The notes beneath the pieces were generated by a model. The model had not been told where the DNA came from. It searched no databases and worked only from the letters and a program-made list of their open reading frames with translations. A stretch of DNA of 62,331 nucleotides from an uncultured Bacteroidales bacterium (GTDB lineage: Bacteria > Bacteroidota > Bacteroidia > Bacteroidales > UBA932): the NCBI GenBank assembly GCA_944323775.1, contig CALUTT010000016.1:1-62331 (forward strand). The letters run 5' to 3'. Shown one piece after another: positions 26,108-32,811 of the stretch; positions within the stretch are counted from its first letter, which is position 1; each line of letters begins with the position of its first letter. Position numbers and translations under genes: made by a program.

Positions 26108-27001
26108 TTATTCCAAATAATCAAGATAGCTGAAATTATCATTGTGGTATGGCAATCGCAATGCAATTACCGTACCCTTGAATCTTAGGCCTCCTGGAAT
26201 CTCGATGTACCCGCCTCCATTGGGAGTGTCGACATAAACTGCACCTCCCGAAAGCATGAGGTACTGTCCACCTAGTCCCCTAACCAGCATCTCTCTCGAT
26301 GTGATGAGTCCGTAGCCTCTGTTCACGGACTCAGGCAGATTCTTTGTCGATATGCCTTTGTTGGCCGCCTTCAGCGCCTCAATGTCTGTTTTGATTTCTT
26401 TATTATTTGCCAGTTGGTAGCTGCCGAGTATGGTTATTCCCGCATCTCCGAGGCAGATGTCGGCGTAGCCGTATGTTGGATAGCATTGAGCGAAAATATA
26501 ACCGTATTCGGATCTGGAATGCTCGGATATATTGTCCGCCATTTCGCTCAGCATGTATTTTATTCCATGAGTGACATTTGATTTCCATCCTGTCTGTTTT
26601 ACGAGTATATTCTCGACCGCTGACAGAATGCAATCCCTGTCGGAGATTCGTGTCTTCTGCGCAGGAAATCTGACTATCGGGACGAACCTCTTCTGCGAAT
26701 AACGCTCGATGAACGCCGAGAACTCGGTCAACTCCATAGCTCCTGAATCCACGCCTCGCGACTCGAAATGAATGCTCCGCATATAAGAACTGACGTTTGA
26801 CATGTATATGTCCTTGCCATGCCCGTCTGCAAAGACAAGAAACGGAAGCGCAAATGTCGGAGTGACGAACTCCACGTCTGATAAATCAATCTCATCCACC
26901 TTATCGGGACTGTCTGCGACTCGTGCGCAGATACGAAAAGCAGCGCTCAAACCCGCAGACAACTTTGCGTGATTCATGTTTATTTTCTCTTTGATCTTCA
27001 T
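26108..27001 (-). CDS. GHKL (histidine-kinase-like) ATPase with N-terminal STAS-like segment
   Basis: A 297-residue protein from the ATG at 27001 (26977 is also possible and has a weak AGAGAA; the frame upstream runs through the promoter). Residues 38-54 (IDLSDVEFVTPTFALPF) match the STAS core of the next gene at D, S, VEF, FA and F. The C-terminal ATPase shows an N box (SEMADNISEHS, 152-162), G1 box (GDAGI, 185-189) and G2 box (RGYGL, 228-232). There is no phospho-acceptor H box or membrane segment, so it is like SpoIIAB/RsbW-type or MORC/GHKL switch ATPases. It has its own palindrome-rich promoter. Confidence 0.78.
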   Translation of the reverse strand: MKIKEKINMNHAKLSAGLSAAFRICARVADSPDKVDEIDLSDVEFVTPTFALPFLVFADGHGKDIYMSNVSSYMRSIHFESRGVDSGAMELTEFSAFIERYSQKRFVPIVRFPAQKTRISDRDCILSAVENILVKQTGWKSNVTHGIKYMLSEMADNISEHSRSEYGYIFAQCYPTYGYADICLGDAGITILGSYQLANNKEIKTDIEALKAANKGISTKNLPESVNRGYGLITSREMLVRGLGGQYLMLSGGAVYVDTPNGGGYIEIPGGLRFKGTVIALRLPYHNDNFSYLDYLE

Positions 27002-27034
27002 GTCACAACAAGTTCCCGACCAGTGGCAAATAAA

Positions 27035-27107
27035 AGCCGCTACTAGAGCGGCTATACTATACACGAATGTATAGCAGAGCTCATTTGAGCAAATATACTC
27101 AAATATA
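27035..27107 (-). promoter_or_regulatory. ATPase-gene promoter with palindromes and a leader hairpin
   Basis: Minus strand. Two -7 boxes TATATTTG occur 10 bp apart (27100-27107 and 27090-27097). The second sits inside the inverted repeat TTTGAG-N8-CTCAAA (27084-27103). Downstream are a perfect CTATACA-CGAA-TGTATAG palindrome (27057-27074) and a hairpin AGCCGC/GCGGCT (27035-27053) followed on the minus strand by TTTTA, like a weak terminator or attenuator. All lie before the start codon at 27001. The dense symmetry suggests tight control. Confidence 0.6.
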
Positions 27108-27175
27108 TTTATATACATACAAACAAATAGACACAATCTACCTTGTTACAAATCTATATGACTTTGTAGACGGGT

Positions 27176-28114
27176 TTATTTGCGCTGTATCGGTAGAATG
27201 TTTGGTACTTGAATCTGAGGTTGTTGAACGACGTATGCCCCTCCAATATTGTTCTCCACTATTTTCATTATAGAGGTTTGCTCGGAAAGTATCATACAAC
27301 AATGATGGATGCTAAGGACGGCATCCTGGATATCCTGGTTCGCCTCAAGGTCTTCTATGGCAAGTCCCGCCTCCCGGCATTTATCTCGGTTTATATGACG
27401 ACTGTGAGTTTTACTGTTCTGGCTGTCGCCAAAGGTCTCCTTTATTCTCTTTTTTGTGTCCTCGTCGTAGCCAGATTTAAATAGGATATTGTTTGTGAGT
27501 TCTTCTGATAGTTCGTTTGCCTGCTCGCATGTGGTCAGAAACGTAGGCGTCAGCTTTGAGATTATCGTCTGCCAGAGGCCGAGACTCGCGGGATTGTTCG
27601 CTATGTCGTTGACGGCCTTGTAGAATTCACTGACAACGGACTGGGTCGGCATGTTGTTGATTTGAGGGTCAAATGGTCCCAGACATGATTGACGACCCAT
27701 TACTATTGATTTGCATGAGACGGCAATAATAGAGCCTGCGGACATAGCCATTTGTGGAATGATTGCCCGTATGTCGTCATTGAAAATCGAATGCAGGTAG
27801 TAGATTATCTGTTCAGCTGCGGCAATTTCACCTCCCGGAGTGTGTAGAATGAGATCCAGCCCTTTCGTTTTATCCAGTTTATAGACGTTTTCCATAAAGG
27901 CGTTCATGTCCTTGTCGTTTATGACAAGTTCTTGAGAAGGTTGCTTATGAAGGAATGACGAGAAATACAGAATCGTATTTCGGCCTGTCAGTTCGGTCAG
28001 TTTTGTTATATACCTGCTTTTCTGTTCGACAAGATAGTTGAGCCCTACACCGGGGTTACTCGCTCGAGAACCCTCCTCTCGAGCAGTGTTCAGAAGTTCG
28101 CTCCAACTTGGCAT
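27176..28114 (-). CDS. SDH-family Clp-fold serine protease
   Basis: A 312-residue soluble protein of the serine dehydrogenase proteinase (SDH_sah) group of the ClpP/crotonase fold. HTPGG (91-95) is the oxyanion loop, QMAMSAGS (121-128) carries the probable nucleophile Ser125, and LGPFDPQI (145-152) is the conserved partner segment. The C-terminal 130 residues are helical and unlike SppA. No signal peptide or membrane helix. It starts 2 bases after the stop of the 57-aa ORF, so translation is coupled. Target proteins unknown; on a mobile element it could be an effector protease. Confidence 0.82.
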   Translation of the reverse strand: MPSWSELLNTAREEGSRASNPGVGLNYLVEQKSRYITKLTELTGRNTILYFSSFLHKQPSQELVINDKDMNAFMENVYKLDKTKGLDLILHTPGGEIAAAEQIIYYLHSIFNDDIRAIIPQMAMSAGSIIAVSCKSIVMGRQSCLGPFDPQINNMPTQSVVSEFYKAVNDIANNPASLGLWQTIISKLTPTFLTTCEQANELSEELTNNILFKSGYDEDTKKRIKETFGDSQNSKTHSRHINRDKCREAGLAIEDLEANQDIQDAVLSIHHCCMILSEQTSIMKIVENNIGGAYVVQQPQIQVPNILPIQRK

Positions 28115-28116
28115 CG

Positions 28117-28290
28117 TTAAAAAGGTTTGGAAAGATTTATGGAAGTACCGGACACGCTGGGGCTGTTATCTTCATAGCCTGAATACTGCTGGTACATGCC
28201 ATCTTTCATGGGCCATTCGGTCGTGACATACGGAGACGGTTTGTAGTCGCGCATCAGTTGAAAATATTGTTCTGATAAATTATGATCCAT
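28117..28290 (-). CDS. 57-aa protein translationally coupled to the serine protease
   Basis: An ORF too short for usual cut-offs: ATG at 28290, TAA at 28117-28119, then CG and the protease ATG. The product is hydrophilic, acidic and tyrosine-rich (starts MDHNLSEQYFQLM, ends INLSKPF), with no membrane segment or known motif. A consensus promoter lies 32 bases upstream, so it is the first gene of the protease operon. It could be an inhibitor, adaptor or substrate of the protease. No family recognised. Confidence 0.65.
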   Translation of the reverse strand: MDHNLSEQYFQLMRDYKPSPYVTTEWPMKDGMYQQYSGYEDNSPSVSGTSINLSKPF

Positions 28291-28321
28291 GTCTAGTGAT
28301 TTGTTGTACGCGTTCTCAAAG

Positions 28322-28351
28322 CAAATATAGCAAAATTAAATGATGAAGCAA
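28322..28351 (-). promoter_or_regulatory. promoter of the 57-aa ORF and serine protease genes
   Basis: Minus strand TTG (28349-28351), 19 bases, TATATTTG (28322-28329): consensus elements at ideal spacing, 32 bases from the 57-aa ORF start. Confidence 0.75.
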
Positions 28352-28822
28352 CACTTTACAAGCATAGTAAAAGTACGACGGAAGCGACAGAAAGTGACAG
28401 AGATAAAATAAAATTGAAGCCGTATTGCAATCCACCATTTGGAGTCTTCTGGAAGTTCGCTTCTTAACTGCGGATTCTCGTAGATGAATCGTTTCCCGTA
28501 GTTTGTTAAGCTTATTTCGAGAATGTTACCTTAGCAGGTTTCAATTATGTTAACAAGCTTTTTATGTTTTAAGCATAGTGCGGCAATACGGAGTTCATCC
28601 TAAACGATAGGCATGTCTTTCACTACATCCCTACCGTTTTTGAGCGCCCGCAGGTTTTTTCTCTCCTTTGGTAAGCCTTATTCCATGCATAAGTTCTAAA
28701 TTTGCTATTGCGGTGCTGTTTCAACTCTCGAACAGCGTTCCCTCGCTCTGCTGAGCAAAAAGAGCAGAGCAGAATAATAAAACAGAGACGAATGAAAATA
28801 GAATCCTTTTTATAAATTCCAT
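28339..28822 (-). pseudogene. decayed coding sequence, 654-base gap without an intact gene
   Basis: The gap 28291-28944 has no intact gene. On the minus strand an ATG at 28822 opens a 33-codon frame with a signal-peptide-like start (MEFIKRILFSFVSVLLF, ending in ALFAQ), closed by TGA at 28721-28723. In another frame, coding-like text continues across stops: RKNLRALKNGRDVVKDMPIV, a TAG, DELRIAALCLKHKKLVNII, a TAA, then LTNYGKRFIYENPQL and a hydrophobic tail to 28336. I read this as a gene broken by a frameshift and stops, but the parts may have different origins. Confidence 0.4.
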
Positions 28823-28944
28823 AACATTTTTTTGATTGTCATATTTATTGTCCGAAGTTATCTGCCGGTATTAGCTAAATCCATTCCGTCAAAATTTCCC
28901 TTCAGTCAAATCCTTATTCGCTGCGGCAGCAACAATCCATTTGG

Positions 28945-29973
28945 TTACAGAGCCTCGCCAGATGCTCTGTATATTGTTGTGCCGTCATCGCCCTTCACCT
29001 CAGTAATCCTGATGGAGTCAATATCTATCTCTGTATAGACAGGATAGTCTGGAGCATTAATGCTCCAGTTCATAATCCTAGGATTGCCCTTTTTCATAAG
29101 GAATATCAGGGATTTGCCATATCGCCCCTGTCTGATGAAGGCTGACCTTATGCTAGCCTTATCACTTTCAGTAAGTGGACTGGACTTAGGCTCTGACCAA
29201 AGAACCCTTTTCGCAGAAGCACTATTGAATTTCTTCATACATCCCAGGACTTCATACATACGGTAAATCACCGACTTTGGAATCTCCTGGACCATATATC
29301 CAGGCGACTTGTTCGTAGGGACGAGAGAGTAATAGTCCGGATTGGAGTTCGGTTCTATGCGCCTGACCGTCCTCATACCGGTCGTGGTCACGATTGCATA
29401 AATCTCACCGTAAGGAAAGAAGGAGACGCTAGATATCTCGCCCAAAGCAATGATATCACCATGGTTAATCTCTGGCTCCATCGAGTGGCCTGTAATGTTA
29501 CACCAACATATCGCGCGATTAAACTCAGGGCAATCTATAAAGTACTCAGGGACCATTGAACTGTCATTGAAGATACGGTCAAAATCTCCCATGAAGTCGA
29601 CATTGTAGTACGGCACGCCACTGCTCAAACTTTTAGAGGGATTCCCGACAGTCGAGGTGGTATTCTTGAGCCGCCCACCACCTCTAGTAATAAGCCGACT
29701 TTTATCCACAGCCTCGCCAGATGCTCTGTAAATTGTTCTGCCGTCATCACACTTCACCTTAGTAATCATGATACTGTCAAGACTGATCTCAGTCATGACA
29801 GGATAGTCTGGAGCATCAATGCTCCAGTTCATAATCCTAGGATTGCCCTCTTTCATAAGGAATACCAGGGATTTGCCATATGGCCCCAGTCTGATGAAGG
29901 CCGACCTTATGCTAGCCTTATCACTTTCAGTAAGTGGCTTGGACACAGGCTCTGATGAAATAACTCTTGTCAT
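28945..29973 (-). CDS. rearranged repressor-like protein, no HTH, S24 domain with altered lysine
   Basis: A 342-residue ORF made by tandem duplication. Residues 14-90 and 265-342 are near-identical copies of an 80-residue segment (each with PLTESDKASIRSAFIR and RIMNWSI). Between them lies a LexA/CI-type S24 peptidase domain with the nucleophile serine in ITGHSMEPE. The catalytic lysine region reads VRRI where the upstream copy has VKRI, so self-cleavage is probably lost. There is no DNA-binding domain. Whether it is translated is doubtful; it may be the 3' half of a broken gene. Confidence 0.55.
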   Translation of the reverse strand: MTRVISSEPVSKPLTESDKASIRSAFIRLGPYGKSLVFLMKEGNPRIMNWSIDAPDYPVMTEISLDSIMITKVKCDDGRTIYRASGEAVDKSRLITRGGGRLKNTTSTVGNPSKSLSSGVPYYNVDFMGDFDRIFNDSSMVPEYFIDCPEFNRAICWCNITGHSMEPEINHGDIIALGEISSVSFFPYGEIYAIVTTTGMRTVRRIEPNSNPDYYSLVPTNKSPGYMVQEIPKSVIYRMYEVLGCMKKFNSASAKRVLWSEPKSSPLTESDKASIRSAFIRQGRYGKSLIFLMKKGNPRIMNWSINAPDYPVYTEIDIDSIRITEVKGDDGTTIYRASGEAL

Positions 29974-30470
29974 AGAAACAAAATTGAATTTATATTTTCT
30001 TCATACATCCCAAGACTTCATACATACGACAAATCACCGACTTTGGAATCTCCTGGACCCCATACTCAGGCGACTTGTTGGTAGGAATTAGAGAGTAACA
30101 GTCCGGATTGGAGCTCGGTCCTATCCGCTTGACCGTCCTCATGCCGGTCGTAGTCACGATTGCATAGATTTCACCGTAAGGGATGAAGGAGAAGTCAGGG
30201 ATCTCACGCAGAGCAATAATATCACCATGGTTGATCTCTGGTTCCATAGAGTGACCTGTAATGTTGCACTAGCACGTCGCGCGATTGAACTCACGGAAAT
30301 CAATCAGGTATTCAGGAACCGTTGAACTGTCATTGAAGATAAGGTCAAAACCTCCCAAAAAGTCGATATTGTAGTACGGCACTCCCCTGCTCAAATTCTT
30401 AGAAAGCTGCCCGGCCGTTGAGGTGGTATCCTTGAGCCTCTCACCATCTCCGGTAATAAGCCAACTTCTA
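28951..30470 (-). repeat. tandem duplication (about 760-bp unit) in the repressor locus
   Basis: Matching landmarks recur at a constant distance: AGCCTCGCCAGATGCTCTGT at 28951 and 29710 and the stretch from 29041 at 29800 (759 bp). Beyond the S24 domain the distance becomes 766 bp (29687 to 30453) because the upstream copy has 7 extra bases, ATATAAA, near 29990-30000. Without that insertion the unit is 253 codons, in frame. Confidence 0.85.
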
Positions 30471-30646
30471 TTATACTGAGGATATGTTTCTATTATAGCA
30501 TCAGCTACTGCGGCAGAAACCTTCTGCGTTTTCCCTGTCTGGATATCAAGGATCCTCTGGTACTTTAAGCCAATACTTTTTGCAAATGTCGGAGCCTTAA
30601 TGCCTAAATCGCTTAGAATCAAGGCAATTATTTCCTTACCCTCCAT
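29990..30646 (-). pseudogene. CI/LexA-like repressor (HTH + S24) broken by an amber codon
   Basis: From the ATG at 30646: an XRE-type HTH (about residues 1-65, LGIKAPTFAKSIGLKYQRIL), a linker with WLITGDGERLKD, then an S24 domain. At 30269-30271 the frame meets TAG where the downstream duplicate has TGG (Trp) in CWCNITGH. The same frame continues past it with ITGHSMEPE, VKRI and CMKKI, ending at a stop caused by a 7-base insertion. So the repressor is truncated after about 125 residues, keeping the HTH but not the dimerising peptidase domain. Suppression or a partial function cannot be excluded. Confidence 0.75.
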
Positions 30647-30731
30647 AATAGAAAACCTTCTTGTAAATTTTCTTGCGATCAATCTTGTATATAATAGAAA
30701 ATGTGCTTACATACATACAATAATAGAGAAA

Positions 30732-30800
30732 ATGGACGAAAAAACAAAGGTAAACGTACGAGGAAGCATGGCGACGCTTGCCATCGGGGAGACGCTGTAG
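30732..30800 (+). pseudogene. 22-codon divergent ORF, probable remnant of a small protein gene
   Basis: ATG at 30732 opens MDEKTKVNVRGSMATLAIGE, then TL and a TAG. The TKVNVRGSM start resembles small conserved proteins often seen in Bacteroides elements, which are normally about 60 residues, so the remainder appears lost. It is divergent from the repressor, in the position of a cro-like or early gene. Repeats of ACATAC between the two may be operators. Weakly supported. Confidence 0.3.
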
Positions 30801-30831
30801 TTTTCGACAATCAAATCGTTGATGATAACAG

Positions 30832-30862
30832 AAAAAGTGAGCGTCCGTTATCGAACGCCCAC
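30832..30862 (-). terminator. Rho-independent terminator of hicAB
   Basis: Minus strand GTGGGCGTTCG pairs with CGGACGCTCAC (two G-T wobbles) around ATAA, then TTTTTC. It lies 25 bases after the hicB stop. Confidence 0.75.
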
Positions 30863-30887
30863 AACCTCTTTTGATGTCGCCAAACAA

Positions 30888-31295
30888 TCAGAAAGAAGTG
30901 TGCGTCAATTCTCGGCCAAACCTGTGCAGAGCATCCTCTATCTTGGCAACCTGCGCCTTCCTTGGCTTTGACAAACCATGCATGTAAGACCATATCTGTT
31001 TAGGATGGATTCCAGCAAGTTTCCCAAGAGCTGTTGGAGTTATTATCCCAGAATAATACTCTAGCATCGTGCGAACGTCCCAATGGACGATGAATTCATA
31101 TTCATCATCTAGCCAGTCTGGGTATATGAAGGCATGGTCACGTCCATCCTCCTTGGTAATACGCAGCGTCTCCTGAAGTTCAGACTTAGCCTGTTCCGGC
31201 GTGTCTCCCATCCCAAAGAGTGCAGGATGATCGTTGCAGTATGCACTGTAAGTGCCGTCTCCGGCCCTATTGATGGTTATATCTACCAGTCTCAT
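30888..31295 (-). CDS. hicB: HicB-type antitoxin with C-terminal HTH
   Basis: A 135-residue protein. Residues 1-65 form the partial RNase-H-like HicB fold (GDGTYSAYCNDHPALFGMGDTPEQAKSEL in parts). Residues 80-128 are an XRE-like helix-turn-helix (PTALGKLAGIHPKQIWSYMHG) that should bind the operon's operator. It neutralises the HicA RNase encoded 33 bases upstream and represses the pair. Followed by a terminator. Such modules help stabilise mobile elements. Confidence 0.88.
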   Translation of the reverse strand: MRLVDITINRAGDGTYSAYCNDHPALFGMGDTPEQAKSELQETLRITKEDGRDHAFIYPDWLDDEYEFIVHWDVRTMLEYYSGIITPTALGKLAGIHPKQIWSYMHGLSKPRKAQVAKIEDALHRFGRELTHTSF

Positions 31296-31328
31296 AATTC
31301 TTATTTATTTTTGAGAAAGACTTGGGGA

Positions 31329-31508
31329 TTAAAGAATCCCCATGTCTTTCAAGATTTTCTTAGCAAAACTGTTGTCAATCTCTTTCCCTTTATGGAAAGG
31401 AACCGTGTACCTCTTTCCATCTTTCTCATAGCGGATGTGACTGCCTTCCTGTCGAATTTTCGTCCATCCGTTGGAGGAGATGATTTCATGCAATTCAGTT
31501 ACTTTCAT
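31329..31508 (-). CDS. hicA: HicA-type mRNA interferase toxin
   Basis: A 59-residue protein read from an ATG at 31508 to TAA at 31329-31331, typical HicA length and just under common ORF cut-offs. It has the dsRBD-like fold pattern: an N-terminal helix with SSNGWTKIRQEGSHIRY, where the histidine is the catalytic residue, then a KDGKRYTVPFHKGKEI hairpin and a final helix ending KKILKDMGIL. Cleaves mRNA when free of HicB. First gene of the TA operon, with a consensus promoter. Confidence 0.9.
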   Translation of the reverse strand: MKVTELHEIISSNGWTKIRQEGSHIRYEKDGKRYTVPFHKGKEIDNSFAKKILKDMGIL

Positions 31509-31533
31509 ATATCATTCTGATTGTTTGGCATTA

Positions 31534-31587
31534 CAAATATAGACAATTTTCTATTAATTACCAAAATAAAGTTGAAAATTTTCTATT
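31534..31587 (-). promoter_or_regulatory. hicAB promoter with direct repeats
   Basis: Minus strand TTTG (31562-31565), 20 bases, TATATTTG (31534-31541). Two identical AATTTTCTATT repeats (31545-31555 and 31577-31587) bracket the -33 element and are good candidates for HicB binding. The distal repeat reaches into the integrase 3' end. Confidence 0.65.
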
Positions 31588-32713
31588 GTTTGACATAATC
31601 TAGCACACGTCTGTTAGCTTCATCTACCTTCTTGTAGTCATAGTCTATGTATGCAGACGTAACGGCTGGACCTGAAAATGCATGACCAAGCGCCTGGCTA
31701 ATCGAGTCTCGAGACACTCCTACTTCATAGGCAAGAGTCGCCCAAGAATAACGTGCCCAATAAAAAGTGATGTCCGGGACACATATTGACTGACCGACTC
31801 TACGCAATTTCTTCCTGTAGAAATTTATGAATGTGTCATAGTTGTGATATTTGTCAGCAAAGTTGAGGAGATGGTCAGTACCTTTGAATCTCGCGCAGAT
31901 GTCGGCGAACTCTGGCTGAACACCAATATCATAAAACCGAGATGTCTTACGCCTTATATACCGTATGCGCCCTCCAGGCAGTCCATCCAAACCATACAGG
32001 TCAATAGGATTGATACCCACCGCATAAAAAGACAGAAGGAAGAAATCCCTGGCATCGTTGTCGTGTCCAAAATCCTCATCCCGAAGGATGCGGAACTGCT
32101 CTACAGATAGATGTTCTTTAACCTTATGCTCATTTTTTATCTTGAATTTGCGAAACGGGTACGCATCCGTCAGGTCATTATCAATAGCGTCATTGAAGAC
32201 AGCTCGCAGGCAGCGGAAAACAATCGACCTCGAGTTGGTTCCAATACCGGCCCGCTGCATGAACCGATCAAAAGCCATCAACCATTTGTAGTCCGCATCT
32301 TCAAAACGGAGAGCCTCCGATCCAATAAACTGGATAACCTTATCGCGCGTATATATATAGGACTCTTTTGTCTTGTCAGCACGACATCGAAGCGCGTACG
32401 TTCTAATAGCATCTGGCAAAAGCATATTCCCTGAAGACCGCCTCTCCGTCAGCCAGTCACGTATCTGAACTGCGGACATCAGTTCCACTTTGGAGCCCAG
32501 TCCAAGAAGACGGACTCGGAATTCAGCCATCCTATCCTCCGCGATTCGCCTGTATACAGCGTCTTTCGGGAGCCGGCCATCAAATTCATCTGGAAAGATG
32601 GAGAAGTCAAAAGGGATGTCCGAATATCTTCCCTTCTGAGAGATTCTAAGTTTCACTGCACATCGCCCATCCTTCATGGGGCGAGAGCTGTCGATGATTA
32701 CTGACATCTTCAT
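31583..32713 (-). CDS. int: tyrosine recombinase (integrase) of the tRNA-Val element
   Basis: A 376-residue phage-type integrase: N-terminal arm-binding region, SAM-like core-binding domain (about 95-185) and catalytic domain (about 200-376). The box II region reads WARYSWATLAYEVG with the conserved arginine, LGHAF supplies the box II histidine and SAYIDYDY the tyrosine nucleophile. The first arginine position reads AVGINPIDL, with Asn in place of Arg, a substitution also known in some Bacteroidetes integrases such as IntDOT (Ser there). The start at 32713 is preferred; the frame runs on into the att region. It lies next to the intact tRNA, as expected. Confidence 0.93.
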   Translation of the reverse strand: MKMSVIIDSSRPMKDGRCAVKLRISQKGRYSDIPFDFSIFPDEFDGRLPKDAVYRRIAEDRMAEFRVRLLGLGSKVELMSAVQIRDWLTERRSSGNMLLPDAIRTYALRCRADKTKESYIYTRDKVIQFIGSEALRFEDADYKWLMAFDRFMQRAGIGTNSRSIVFRCLRAVFNDAIDNDLTDAYPFRKFKIKNEHKVKEHLSVEQFRILRDEDFGHDNDARDFFLLSFYAVGINPIDLYGLDGLPGGRIRYIRRKTSRFYDIGVQPEFADICARFKGTDHLLNFADKYHNYDTFINFYRKKLRRVGQSICVPDITFYWARYSWATLAYEVGVSRDSISQALGHAFSGPAVTSAYIDYDYKKVDEANRRVLDYVKQ

Positions 32714-32722
32714 AAGCGAAAA

Positions 32723-32743
32723 TTGTAAAGTTTTTGTAAAGTT
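32723..32743 (+). repeat. paired TTGTAAAGTT repeats, right end of element (arm-type sites?)
   Basis: Same pair and orientation as at 25684-25704, here 10 bases upstream of the integrase start. If the integrase binds here it could also repress its own gene. Inferred. Confidence 0.65.
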
Positions 32744-32811
32744 TCCGCTGTTGCAGGATGCCGTGCAATGCCTTGAAATGCCACTCGCGAAACCGGGCGA
32801 ATGCCGGAAGA

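Noticed and set aside
27084-27107. AT-rich repeats as a replication origin of the element
   Set aside because: They sit between two genes as promoter boxes, with no iteron series and no replication protein encoded nearby.
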